Below are positions 16,827 through 25,038 of a stretch of DNA of 64,000 nt, in pieces. The notes beneath the pieces were generated by a model, which saw nothing but the letters and a program-made list of their open reading frames with translations, searched no databases and had not been told where the DNA came from. The first letter of the stretch is position 1, and every line of letters starts with the position of its first letter. The position numbers and the translations under genes were made by a program. Source of the stretch: Exiguobacterium chiriqhucha RW-2 (GTDB lineage Bacteria; Bacillota; Bacilli; Exiguobacteriales; Exiguobacteriaceae); the NCBI RefSeq assembly GCF_000416965.1, contig NZ_ATCL01000020.1:620001-684000 (forward strand). Direction: 5' to 3'.

Positions 16827-17534
16827 TCAGTCCGTTTTTTTGAACAGCGCCGTCCATAGTGCCGGGACCCCAAAGACGTCTTCAGAACGGTCGGCCTGTC
16901 GCATCTTGCGAATCTCGACTTCCTCGAACGAATGGAAGATGGACCGAAGTTTTTCAGGCGTGAAGCCGAGCCCGCCGTTCAGGTTTCTTCGGCGATACAC
17001 TTCCCAGTCCGTGATGTCCGAGCCGCCGAGCTCGCCACCTTCCACGAAGCACGTGATTGCAAAGTGACCGTCTGGCTTTAGCGTTTTCCAGACTAAATCG
17101 ATATACTGTTTTCTTCGATGCGGCGCGATATGGTGAAAACAACCTGAATCATAAATGACGTCGTAGGTGGACTCTTTTAGTTTCACATCAAACAGATTGT
17201 CATGCATGAAGTTCACTTCCACTTGTTTCTTAAGGGCGCGTTCTTTGGCCCATTCAATCGACGTGATGGACAAATCGATGGCATCAACCGTACATCCGTT
17301 CTCCGCAAAATAGATGGCGTTGCGTCCAGGACCGCTCCCTAACTCCAACACGTGACACGGTGCTAGGATATCCCGCTCAAAATAGCTGACCAAGTTTTCA
17401 TCAGGCTTGTTCACAAAGAAGGGGATGCGCTTGTCTCGATCTGCGTAAAACGAGTCCCAAAACTCACTCGGTTCCCTCAACAGAGAGTCCAACATATGCA
17501 ATAAATCTTCTTCAGTTCGAATCGTCTCTTTCAT
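16827..17534 (-). CDS. Class I SAM-dependent methyltransferase
   Basis: A 235-residue protein with the Rossmann-type methyltransferase fold: motif I LELGSGPGRNAIYF (about 63-76) binds S-adenosylmethionine, AIDLS follows as the acidic end of strand 2, and YDVIYDSGCFHHI is the motif IV/post region. An N-terminal helix (EFWDSFYADRDKRIPFF) is common in enzymes that methylate small molecules, such as thiopurine or tellurite methyltransferase relatives. The acceptor is not known. ATG at 17534 is taken as start; GGGGGATACC lies just upstream. The gene is monocistronic. Confidence 0.85.
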   Translation of the reverse strand: MKETIRTEEDLLHMLDSLLREPSEFWDSFYADRDKRIPFFVNKPDENLVSYFERDILAPCHVLELGSGPGRNAIYFAENGCTVDAIDLSITSIEWAKERALKKQVEVNFMHDNLFDVKLKESTYDVIYDSGCFHHIAPHRRKQYIDLVWKTLKPDGHFAITCFVEGGELGGSDITDWEVYRRRNLNGGLGFTPEKLRSIFHSFEEVEIRKMRQADRSEDVFGVPALWTALFKKTD

Positions 17535-17847
17535 GGTATCCCCCGCTTTTATAGTTTCTTGAACACTCCTTAATTATACGATTTTTTCCAAATATGAGGA
17601 TGTCAGGTACATGACATTCAGGTTAATTCATCTCGGATTTGAAGGTAGTAGATGGACCGGTGAATCGTGTTTAAAGGGTTCAGGGGCGTCCATCTAGCTC
17701 GTTGTCTAAACTTCCATGTCCTTCCTTTCGGTTCAGTGATTATCGAAAGAAGAAGTGATTTTGAGAGCGTGAAGCGGAGTATTCATTTTCGAAAATCCCT
17801 ATTTATTACAACTATTATAATTATGTTACAAATGAGGCAGTTTGGAA
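17535..17847. promoter_or_regulatory. Intergenic region with methyltransferase promoter and a 16-bp dyad
   Basis: No gene is supported in these 313 bases; the short open frame across 17667-17912 has no ribosome binding site and overlaps the MFS gene. On the minus strand a TATAAT lies near 17573, a likely -10 for the methyltransferase. A near-perfect dyad at 17601-17616 (TGTCAGGTACATGACA, 7 of 8 pairs) lies upstream of it and may be an operator. The right-hand part is AT-rich and lies downstream of the MFS stop codon. Confidence 0.4.
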
Positions 17848-19077
17848 TTACGAGACATTCTCTTCAACAACGACCGCCTCATACATCCCTCGTTTTGAAC
17901 GTTCGAGCATAATCCGAACCGTGACCAAGCCGACGAGCAAGAACGAGAGCGAGAAGGCGACGTACGTCGAACGGATCCCGACATATTCAGCGAGGAGACC
18001 GATGCCGAACGTCAACCCGATAATCAAGACAGACTCCGCTACGTTGATCACCCCAGAGAAGCGGCCCATCAGCTCGGTCGGGACGTTGTTTTGATAGAAC
18101 GACAAGAAGCCGGTGTTCGCGAACGACAGAGCGAACGTGAGCAAAAAGAACCCGACTGCTGCGAGTACGAATGACTCGGAGAAGGCGAAGACGAGATAGC
18201 CGACAGGTGTTAGGATGGCACCGAAACTGATTAGGAACGGTAACGTTAGCCGGGCACTGAACGTCGCGTTGATGATGGAACCGGTGATAATCCCGGCTCC
18301 GGCGACACTAACGAGAAAACCGTAGCGACTCTCAGAGAAGTTGAGCACTTGCGTCGCGAACGACGCCTCGAGCGAGTCGAGCCCCGACATGAAAATCGTC
18401 ATGACGCAGAATAGGCCATAGACGAGTGTGACGTAACGCATGGTCGATGCGAATCGGACGACCGTTTTCCAATCATCGAGAATCATGCGCAGGTTGAACA
18501 CTTCGACCTCGTCGCTGGCCGTGAACAGCTTCGGTAGTAGGGAGAGGATTCCGACGGACACGAGCAACGCCAACGCGTTCAACTGAATGGCGAACGTCGG
18601 TGTGCCGATCATGAACAACAATCCCGCGATGGCCGGGCCTAAGATGAACCCGGCCGATTGGACGAAGTTCTTGAGCGCGTTGAATCGTTGCCGGTCACTG
18701 CTCGGGACAAGCTTCGTCATATAGACGAGGGAGGCCGATTCGAAGACAGAGCTCGCGATGTTCAGCAGAAACACGAGCACATAAATGAGCGCGAGTGAGT
18801 CGATGAAAGCGAGACTGAAGACGACGACGGCGCGGAGCGCATCAAGCCACATCATCAAGCGGCGTGTATCGGTACGGTCGATGACCGAGCCTGACCAAAC
18901 GTTCGCGCACAGGGCCGCGAGCGGGACGAGGATGTAGAGGACCGACACGGCGAACGCTGATTGCGTCATCTCAAGGACGATCAAGTTGAGGGCGATGAAG
19001 TACACCCAGGCCCCAAGGTTCGAGATGCCAACACCAGCTAGTAAAAGTAAAGGTTGTTTCCAAGTACGCATATCCAT
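17848..19077 (-). CDS. Major facilitator superfamily exporter
   Basis: A 409-residue transporter with twelve hydrophobic helices, of the MFS_3/DHA3 type that includes macrolide and siderophore exporters. The loop between helices 2 and 3 reads SGSVIDRTDTRR, matching the G-x3-D-R-x-x-R-R signature. Substrates of this group range from antibiotics to siderophores and cannot be predicted here. ATG at 19077 is the first in-frame start. It lies 93 nt downstream of a second MFS gene in the same direction, so the two may form an operon controlled by the AraC regulator beside them. Confidence 0.82.
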   Translation of the reverse strand: MDMRTWKQPLLLLAGVGISNLGAWVYFIALNLIVLEMTQSAFAVSVLYILVPLAALCANVWSGSVIDRTDTRRLMMWLDALRAVVVFSLAFIDSLALIYVLVFLLNIASSVFESASLVYMTKLVPSSDRQRFNALKNFVQSAGFILGPAIAGLLFMIGTPTFAIQLNALALLVSVGILSLLPKLFTASDEVEVFNLRMILDDWKTVVRFASTMRYVTLVYGLFCVMTIFMSGLDSLEASFATQVLNFSESRYGFLVSVAGAGIITGSIINATFSARLTLPFLISFGAILTPVGYLVFAFSESFVLAAVGFFLLTFALSFANTGFLSFYQNNVPTELMGRFSGVINVAESVLIIGLTFGIGLLAEYVGIRSTYVAFSLSFLLVGLVTVRIMLERSKRGMYEAVVVEENVS

Positions 19078-19170
19078 CGTCCCCGTTCAAAGTAGATTTT
19101 GAACAGTATGTCACAAAAATGATTGATACACTAGAAAAATCCAAATGATTTCAAAATTTTATGGATTTGA

Positions 19171-20412
19171 TTATCCGACTTGCTCACTTTCCATAGATTG
19201 GATAAAGAGGCTGCGATATACTTTTTGATAGAGCCAGATGGCCGTCGCCCCGAACGTAATATAGACGACCGCCATCATGAATGGCGGAATCCATCCATAC
19301 AACGAGACGCTCACGGCGCCGATGAGTAGTGCTCCCCGATAACGAAGCCCGTTGACAGCCAGGTATTGGCTGCGCCTCGATTCATCCATGAGCCGTGCGA
19401 GTAGCGCCTGGTGAATCGGGACGTACAACAACTCCCCGAGTGTGAACACGAACGTACCTAATAGCATAATAACAATAGAATCGCTGACGAGGAGCATCGC
19501 AAATCCGCCACTGAATAGGACGACCCCGGTATATAGCACCGAACGCTCGTTGAACGGATTCGTCCATTTCAAGACGAGGAAGCTGAACAGAAGCACGAGC
19601 ACCGTATTCTCGCTCCGCAACACACCGAGCAGCATCGTCCCTTCGAACGGGACGCCGAACAGCAACTGTGGCGTCGTAAACGTGTCCACGAAATGAACGG
19701 CGAGATAGTGGGTCAATTGCAGTTCGAGCGACAGCGTCAACACACCGGCAATTAAATATGCGGTGAACAACCGGTCGCGAAACACGATCGCGTAGCCGTG
19801 ATAGAGCCCGCGCCAAGAAAGAGGGGACGTGCCCGACTGCGGTCGATACGTATCGTTCAATCGCATCCGAATCAACAGCAGGCACCCAAACGATGCCAGC
19901 GCCGCGCCAACCAAAAGGTCGAACAGATGCGCTTGGAACAGGAAGCCACCGGCGATGCTGCCGACGACGATGGAGATGTTGAGCGTCCAGTAACTGAGCG
20001 CGTACAAGAATTTACGATTATCGCTCGTACTGTCATCAATTAAAATCGCCTCGTTCGCTGGTGTGACGATGCCACTTACGATGTTGTTCATCAAAAAGAA
20101 GACGAACGTCAGTGTCGGGGCGGTCAGAAATGCGGAGTTGCAGAACGCCATGGCGACGAGGCTCAATAGGCGGAGGTGTTCCCCGGAGACGAGGACTCGT
20201 TTGCGGCCATATTGGTCAGACCAAGCACCGCCGTACAGGCTGCCGATGAAGGACAGCACAGTCGTCATCAAAATCAAGACGCCGGCAAGCGTCACCCCGA
20301 ACTGTTGGGCAAAATAAATCGTCATGAACGGGAAGATGGCCGTCTGCGTCAATTTTTGAATGAAGTTGATGGTGATTCTGATTTTTAAATTGGGATGTAA
20401 CGAGTGGAACAT
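19171..20412 (-). CDS. Major facilitator superfamily transporter
   Basis: A 413-residue, twelve-helix MFS protein with the inter-helix signature GGAWSDQYGRKRV (about 60-72), typical of drug-proton antiporters of the MdtH/YfkF kind. The N terminus (FHSLHPNLKIRI) is short and basic. It is divergent from the AraC regulator whose start is 122 nt away, an arrangement that often means the regulator controls the exporter. A 12-bp palindrome lies in that gap. Substrate unknown. Confidence 0.82.
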   Translation of the reverse strand: MFHSLHPNLKIRITINFIQKLTQTAIFPFMTIYFAQQFGVTLAGVLILMTTVLSFIGSLYGGAWSDQYGRKRVLVSGEHLRLLSLVAMAFCNSAFLTAPTLTFVFFLMNNIVSGIVTPANEAILIDDSTSDNRKFLYALSYWTLNISIVVGSIAGGFLFQAHLFDLLVGAALASFGCLLLIRMRLNDTYRPQSGTSPLSWRGLYHGYAIVFRDRLFTAYLIAGVLTLSLELQLTHYLAVHFVDTFTTPQLLFGVPFEGTMLLGVLRSENTVLVLLFSFLVLKWTNPFNERSVLYTGVVLFSGGFAMLLVSDSIVIMLLGTFVFTLGELLYVPIHQALLARLMDESRRSQYLAVNGLRYRGALLIGAVSVSLYGWIPPFMMAVVYITFGATAIWLYQKVYRSLFIQSMESEQVG

Positions 20413-20497
20413 ATGGACACCTGGCTTTCATCGAATTGTCGACCTGTGATCGGTCTACTTCGATTATGGAAGGTGAGGCGGCTTGCGTCGTGTCGAG

Positions 20498-20509
20498 AAT
20501 TGCGCAATT
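20498..20509. promoter_or_regulatory. 12-bp palindrome between MFS and AraC genes
   Basis: AATTGCGCAATT is a perfect palindrome in the 122-base divergent gap, 26 nt ahead of the AraC start. It could be an operator for the regulator, but AraC proteins more often use direct repeats, so this is tentative. Confidence 0.3.
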
Positions 20510-20534
20510 GTTCCGCAATAATAGGAGGGTCATC

Positions 20535-21329
20535 ATGCAGCTAAAGTTGGAGTTACCAAATGTGAACATTCAAGTCAGGAATGAACGAAGTGGGTGGCAA
20601 GAGGACATGGTCGAGACGGCCAGGCATCGATTGACCGTGACACTCTCTGGGAAGATAGGTGTTTGTGTCGGATTGCGGGACTTTCGATTACAGGACGGAG
20701 AGGCAATCTTATGTGGCCCAGAGGTACAATGCCAGCGCTTCGTCACGAGTGAACAGGCCACGTTCGTGACGATGGACTTCGACAAGCATGAGTTCGACCG
20801 GTGGTGGCAACAGTCGAGCGGAGAGGATACACCGGTCACGTTTCAAGAGCTAACGACGATCGTACCGGAGATGTTGAAACGTCATGTCAACATGTGGATG
20901 CGCGAGTTTCTTGAGTACGGAGATGCGACGCTCGAACGTGACATCTACTCGTTCCTAAAGACGTTCGTCGCGGAACGTTCTGCGTTCAGCGAAGACGAAT
21001 CATATGACGCCGTCTTCTCGTATATCGAACAGAATGTGGCCCAAGTTATCCGTGTCGACGACTTGAGCCGATTGGCGAACCAGAGCAAATATCAGTTCAT
21101 CCGCAATTTTAATGTGTTGACCGGGTACACCCCGTATCAATACATCACCCGATTACGGCTTCAGAAGGCTAAACACTTATTGCGCTATTCAAATTTGAAT
21201 TTGCTCGAGGTGAGCATCGCCGTCGGGTTCAGCAGCCCGGCCCAGCTGAACAAGCATTTCATTGACTGGGTCGGTTGCAAGCCGGCACGGTTCCGGGAGA
21301 ACAAAGGGCATCGGGTCGAGACGACTTAA
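20535..21329 (+). CDS. AraC-family transcriptional regulator
   Basis: A 264-residue regulator with an N-terminal cupin-like sensory domain (about 1-150) and a C-terminal double helix-turn-helix of the AraC/XylS type (about 168-262). In the latter, DDLSRLANQSKYQFIRNF is the first HTH and LLEVSIAVGFSSPAQLNKHF the second, ending in the conserved GCKPARFR. ATG at 20535 has AGGAGGG upstream; the longer open frame from 20436 has no such site. It is divergent from the two MFS genes and probably regulates them. Its stop overlaps the stop of the converging gene. Confidence 0.88.
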   Translation: MQLKLELPNVNIQVRNERSGWQEDMVETARHRLTVTLSGKIGVCVGLRDFRLQDGEAILCGPEVQCQRFVTSEQATFVTMDFDKHEFDRWWQQSSGEDTPVTFQELTTIVPEMLKRHVNMWMREFLEYGDATLERDIYSFLKTFVAERSAFSEDESYDAVFSYIEQNVAQVIRVDDLSRLANQSKYQFIRNFNVLTGYTPYQYITRLRLQKAKHLLRYSNLNLLEVSIAVGFSSPAQLNKHFIDWVGCKPARFRENKGHRVETT

Positions 21330-21727
21330 CGGGCATTGCGTGCGAAGTGGGTCGTGATGGCAAGCGGTACGTCCTCGAGCGGTCCCGTCAATTGGGTAAC
21401 GTGCGGCAAATGATAGAACGTGCTCGTCGTCTCAACATCGTCGAAGCGATTTGTAGCGTCATGGATGAACACGGGAACACCTGCACCAAGGGCGATTCCG
21501 AGCTCGACATGGCTGCTGTTGCCAGCCGGCAGTAAGATGACGACGAAGTCCGACGCCCTGATTGCCTCAAACTCGCTCGTGCCGATGGCTTGCAAGTCCT
21601 CAAGTGACGTCGCGCGGTCATTCGTCGTCCAGTCGTATGTATGGGTGTGACCTTGTGAGAGTAGACGATCACGCAGCGCTCTCACTCGTTCGATGTTTGC
21701 GAAGCGTGAGCCGATATAGAAGTTCAT
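21326..21727 (-). CDS. Nucleoside 2-deoxyribosyltransferase-like protein
   Basis: A 133-residue protein with the compact Rossmann-like fold of the nucleoside 2-deoxyribosyltransferase family: an N-terminal strand FYIGSRF, then GHTHTYDWT, an Asp in ASDFVVILLP (Asp60) and the catalytic-type Glu75 in SSHVELGIALG. Enzymes of this family swap the base on deoxyribonucleosides; related small proteins in Bacillus are of unknown role and the fold is also close to TIR domains. ATG at 21727 has TAGGAGGAG upstream. It overlaps the AraC stop by 4 nt on the opposite strand. Confidence 0.7.
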   Translation of the reverse strand: MNFYIGSRFANIERVRALRDRLLSQGHTHTYDWTTNDRATSLEDLQAIGTSEFEAIRASDFVVILLPAGNSSHVELGIALGAGVPVFIHDATNRFDDVETTSTFYHLPHVTQLTGPLEDVPLAITTHFARNAR

Positions 21728-21923
21728 ATGACTCCTCCTAGAGTATGTTATTTTGTTTGATTCATATTGAAGGTGAATCCTCACCATAGCACAATTGCTT
21801 CTAGTATCCATACGGACAAAGGCCCAATCCAATTCGGTGAGAACAAAAGGTAAACGATGGACATGAAAAGGCTCGTGCCACAAATCATCACCGCTTAAAA
21901 ACGACGCGTCATGCTACTTTCGT

Positions 21924-22373
21924 TTATGATTTAACTCGATCGAATCGTGTCACTGCGAGTTCGTGGATGACGAGCAACAAAATTGCGATGAAAAAGACGA
22001 GCAACGCGACGTATTCCGGATTGACGTTCAGGAAGTAGTTGAGCCCGAACAGTGGTGTCACGAACAGGATGTAGAGCGGATACTGAATCGAGAACAAGGC
22101 ATCCAGTAGCACGATGTCATAGACGTATGACTCGAAACTGATCAGTGTAAACACGGTCACACTTGCGAACAGAATAGCCATAATCAACAGTTTGGCGACA
22201 CGATTCCGTAATAAACACGTCCCGAACATGCAGACGAGCAGTAAGCCGGAGGCGACCGCATGAATCGGCAATATCGTCGCATCAGGGAACATTATGGATG
22301 GAATCAGGTTCACGATAAATGCGAGTACATAAATCGCTGACAAGACGATGAGGCATTTCTTTGGATTGCCCAT
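21924..22373 (-). CDS. Hypothetical membrane protein
   Basis: A 149-residue protein with four predicted transmembrane helices (about 7-27, 35-54, 60-82 and 115-138) and few charged residues between them. No family is recognised. AAAGGGGTG precedes the ATG. On the minus strand a promoter TTACAC - 17 nt - TATAAC can be read at 22402-22430, and overlapping dyads cover its -35 box, so the gene looks repressible. Confidence 0.65.
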   Translation of the reverse strand: MGNPKKCLIVLSAIYVLAFIVNLIPSIMFPDATILPIHAVASGLLLVCMFGTCLLRNRVAKLLIMAILFASVTVFTLISFESYVYDIVLLDALFSIQYPLYILFVTPLFGLNYFLNVNPEYVALLVFFIAILLLVIHELAVTRFDRVKS

Positions 22374-22401
22374 CAGGACACCCCTTTCTTGATGAGGGTT
22401 A

Positions 22402-22435
22402 TATTTACATTTACTTACAAGTGTAATTTTACACT
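22402..22435 (-). promoter_or_regulatory. Promoter with overlapping TACA-N2-TGTA operator dyads
   Basis: The minus strand reads TTACAC, 17 nt, TATAAC, a good sigma-A promoter for the membrane protein gene at 21924-22373. Two overlapping perfect dyads occur here: TTACA-AG-TGTAA at 22415-22426 and AGTGTAA-TT-TTACACT at 22420-22435. The first contains TACA-N2-TGTA, the core recognised by CopY/BlaI-type repressors. No such repressor gene is in the window. Confidence 0.5.
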
Positions 22436-22497
22436 AAGGGGATATTGTGTCAAGATGGACAGGTGAAGTCAGACCAAAAAAGAAAGGTGGAACACCG

Positions 22498-22800
22498 ATG
22501 ACAACAGATGAATTGAAAGTACTATTGCCGACGGAAGAGCTCGAAATCAAGCTCGAAGATATAGAAGGGTTACCTCGTTTCGCATTCATCAACGAGAACG
22601 TTCGTTTCGAGGAAGTACAGGACGAGTATCAGGACGACGAGGAGCCATGGCCGGACGAACTCTATGTCATCGGGTATGAGGACTTTTTAGGTGATCCTGT
22701 CTGCGTGAACATCGAGACGAATCACGTCGTCATCGTCAGTCATGAGACGTTCGAAGTAGAGGAGACGTTGTCGACTTCCGTCAAAGATTGGTTACGGTAA
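22498..22800 (+). CDS. SUKH/SMI1-KNR4-like small protein
   Basis: A 100-residue acidic protein. The segment YVIGYEDFLGDPVCVNIETNHVVIVSHE has the pattern of the core strand pair in SUKH (SMI1/KNR4) domains, where a G-x-D or GDP turn is followed by a strand and a His-containing strand. SUKH proteins commonly serve as immunity proteins against polymorphic toxins, though many have unknown roles. The domain is shorter than usual (about 120-150 residues). ATG at 22498 has AAAGGTGG upstream. It begins a run of three tightly packed genes on the same strand. Confidence 0.6.
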   Translation: MTTDELKVLLPTEELEIKLEDIEGLPRFAFINENVRFEEVQDEYQDDEEPWPDELYVIGYEDFLGDPVCVNIETNHVVIVSHETFEVEETLSTSVKDWLR

Positions 22801-22858
22801 GATGGGCGGGCCATTGTTTGAACAGCACGTCATCATTTCTTCATTAGGTGAGGAGGAA

Positions 22859-23446
22859 ATGGAACGTCAGATGTTCACGACAGACGGAGCTTCAAGACAA
22901 GCAAGGCTGTTGACGATGGAAGATGCCGCACAACTTCGTGCTTTACAAGAAACCGACTTGCGGTTCATCCGTATTGGTTACGACAGTGTGAGGAGTTGGT
23001 TAGCGATCGATTTAGACAATGGGGAGCTATTCTTTTGTGACGACGAATACAGACCGAGTGATGTGATTCGCACACCGATTGAAACGGTTATGAGCTGGGC
23101 GCCGACGAAAGAACGACTATTGCTCTTGACGCAACGTTTAAATCTTGGAGAGTTGTCTGAACAAGAATTTCCTCGAAATCGTAATACCCCGACGTTCGAG
23201 GAGATGATCGAATGGATTCTGTATGTGAAGACGGGGGTATTGACTCGGGAAAACGTCTCCTCTTGGGCCGGACGTGTGCTCTGGCAATCGGAAAACGAGA
23301 TGATGGAAGGGACAATGCTTGATGCACTGAATGAATTGAGCGTGATCGATATGCCGGGCGAGAATGGTTCTTATTTTTATGATGAAGTCGATTTGGACGA
23401 ATGGATCGAGCAAATGCGGAAAGGGATGCGTCAAGATGAGGATTGA
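22859..23446 (+). CDS. Hypothetical protein, second gene of SUKH-like cluster
   Basis: A 195-residue soluble acidic protein with no recognised family. The N-terminal half contains FIRIGYDSVRSWLAIDLDNGELFF, a strand-turn-strand that again resembles SUKH or immunity-type folds; the C-terminal half is helical and Glu-rich (EMIEWILYVKTG, VDLDEWIEQMRKG). ATG at 22859 has AGGTGAGGAGG directly upstream; an earlier ATG at 22802, right after the previous stop, has no site of its own. It overlaps the next gene by 11 nt, so translation is probably coupled. Confidence 0.6.
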   Translation: MERQMFTTDGASRQARLLTMEDAAQLRALQETDLRFIRIGYDSVRSWLAIDLDNGELFFCDDEYRPSDVIRTPIETVMSWAPTKERLLLLTQRLNLGELSEQEFPRNRNTPTFEEMIEWILYVKTGVLTRENVSSWAGRVLWQSENEMMEGTMLDALNELSVIDMPGENGSYFYDEVDLDEWIEQMRKGMRQDED

Positions 23447-24155
23447 GGTTCAGCGAGTGGTTGAAGAAGGTGGTGCGTGGCAGATTTATGATGTGGGTGG
23501 CGTTGATTCGTTGCTTTGGCTGTACCACCAAAAGATTCGTCAATTGAAGCTAACGCTCCCAAAAGAGTCGAGCATCACCGTCCTATTTTGTGATGTAACA
23601 TTACATGAACACGTTGAAGACATAAGACACTCGTTCGGTGCTTATCCAGTCTATATCACGATGTTGAATGAAGATGTGTCCCTCATGCCGTCTGTGTTGG
23701 CAGAGATAGAACGAGCGCTTCAGTCATATGATGTTACGGTTTTTACCGATTACATCATCCAAACCTTGCGTGATCACGTCGAAACAAATGAATATGCGTT
23801 CTCTTCTCGGCTGATGTCAGAAGTGAATAAACCCGGATCGATTCGGGCGACACTTAAGGTGCAAATTCATTCGAGTGATGCAGAACTGATTTTGGAGTTG
23901 TTTGATGTGCGCCAGAAACGTAAGTTGATTCAGCGCGATACGGTCATTCGTCTCGAACCATATGAATTTGTCGCCTCATTCCCCGCGTCCTATCGCCTGT
24001 CTCGTCAGTGGTATCGGCTTCATTGGGAGACGCTGTATACAGTGGATGTCATCGGAATGTTCGGTGATTGTTTTCGGTATCGCATCTATCCAAAACAAGA
24101 TGGTAGCTGTGTTGTCGGGGCTGTTCAGCTCGAGCAAAGACGTTCAGAGCGCTAG
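23436..24155 (+). CDS. Hypothetical protein, third gene of SUKH-like cluster
   Basis: A 239-residue soluble protein with no recognised family. It looks like two alpha/beta parts: residues 1-115 with regular strands (SSITVLFCDVTLHEHV) and a C-terminal beta-rich part (RATLKVQIHSSDAELILELF) ending in YRIYPKQDGSCVV. ATG at 23436 lies inside the last codons of the upstream gene with AAAGGGAT eight bases ahead, which supports coupling. No terminator is seen in the 12 nt before the converging gene. Confidence 0.6.
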   Translation: MRIEVQRVVEEGGAWQIYDVGGVDSLLWLYHQKIRQLKLTLPKESSITVLFCDVTLHEHVEDIRHSFGAYPVYITMLNEDVSLMPSVLAEIERALQSYDVTVFTDYIIQTLRDHVETNEYAFSSRLMSEVNKPGSIRATLKVQIHSSDAELILELFDVRQKRKLIQRDTVIRLEPYEFVASFPASYRLSRQWYRLHWETLYTVDVIGMFGDCFRYRIYPKQDGSCVVGAVQLEQRRSER

Positions 24156-24167
24156 ATTGCCGTGCGG

Positions 24168-24485
24168 TTAACCGTAGATAAAGGACCAGATGAACCAGCA
24201 TAAGTGAATCGTCGCGATCGAATAGAGCGCAGTGAGTGAACCAAGTAGGCGCGGATTGTCTCGTTTGTTGAAGTATCGAATCGTATATTCTGAGATGATG
24301 GCGCTCGTGAGCGGAATCACGGACACCATCATGAGGAATGGCAAAAATAAAAAGGTCTCAAATCCAATCAGCTCAATGATGAAATGGTTTTGATCGATTA
24401 AAACGCCTTCCACATAGAAGTACTGACGACCGAGAATGTAATTCCAGGCGACAAAAGATAAGATGCCAAGTATTCGAATGCGCAA
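24168..24485 (-). CDS. Small hypothetical membrane protein
   Basis: A 105-residue protein with three or four hydrophobic helices and a short basic loop (RYFNKRDNPR). No family is recognised. The start is TTG at 24485 because AAAGGGGAT lies 5-6 nt upstream; the longer frame from 24617 contains low-complexity polar sequence and overlaps the promoter area of the next gene. It is transcribed against its neighbours on both sides. Confidence 0.55.
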   Translation of the reverse strand: MRIRILGILSFVAWNYILGRQYFYVEGVLIDQNHFIIELIGFETFLFLPFLMMVSVIPLTSAIISEYTIRYFNKRDNPRLLGSLTALYSIATIHLCWFIWSFIYG

Positions 24486-24594
24486 ACGACAATCCCCTTT
24501 GTTATAAAATGGATATAGATTACAATAATTATAATACGATGTGAATTGATTAACAATTTGAATCGAATGTATGGGGCTGGAAGGGTGCGATGGT

Positions 24595-24998
24595 TTGCAG
24601 AAGTTTAAAGTGAGCAAAAAGATGAATTTGACTGTAGCTACTATAGGTATAATGCTTCTGTTAGCCGGTTTTTTCTACGCCATCTTTGATTTCTTGACGG
24701 CGTCCCTGTCGGAGACCTCGTCTATGAAGAGGATTCTCCAGACGGTGCCTTCACAGTCGAATTTTATCGAACGAGCGGAGGCGCGACGACCGACTTTGCT
24801 ATGCTCGGGGTGATGGAGCGGAAAGAAACAGGGGAACGGGCTCGAATCTTTTGGGAATATCCATGTGAGACGGTTTCCGTCGATTGGGACGACGCACACA
24901 TATTTGTAAACGACATCAAACTAAAAAAGATGATGGACGTGTATGACTTCCGGTACGGCATCGCGGAACGTGAGGTTAATTCGTCGATTCCAAATTGA
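24595..24998 (+). pseudogene. DUF5412-like membrane protein gene with a frameshift
   Basis: The first part (TTG at 24595 with GGAAGGG upstream) encodes a basic N terminus and one transmembrane helix ending FYAIFDFL. After about 24690 the coding potential moves to another frame, which reads DGVPVGDLVYEEDSPDGAF and then FYRTSGGATTDFAMLGV, a good match in style to the conserved region of DUF5412 proteins, and runs to the TGA at 24996-24998. Restoring one base between 24688 and 24696 would join both parts. No canonical slippery heptamer is present there, so a one-base deletion or a sequencing error is more likely than programmed frameshifting. Confidence 0.7.
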
Positions 24999-25038
24999 TG
25001 ATCAGTGAAACGATTCCATAATCGAGGGGGGCGACGCC

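Noticed and set aside
17667-17912. 81-codon open frame upstream of the MFS stop
   Set aside because: No ribosome binding site, overlaps the MFS gene on the other strand, and its composition is unlike a real protein.
24688-24696. Programmed -1 ribosomal frameshift in the DUF5412-like gene
   Set aside because: No X-XXY-YYZ heptamer in the right frame and no strong downstream hairpin; a mutation or base-calling error is simpler.
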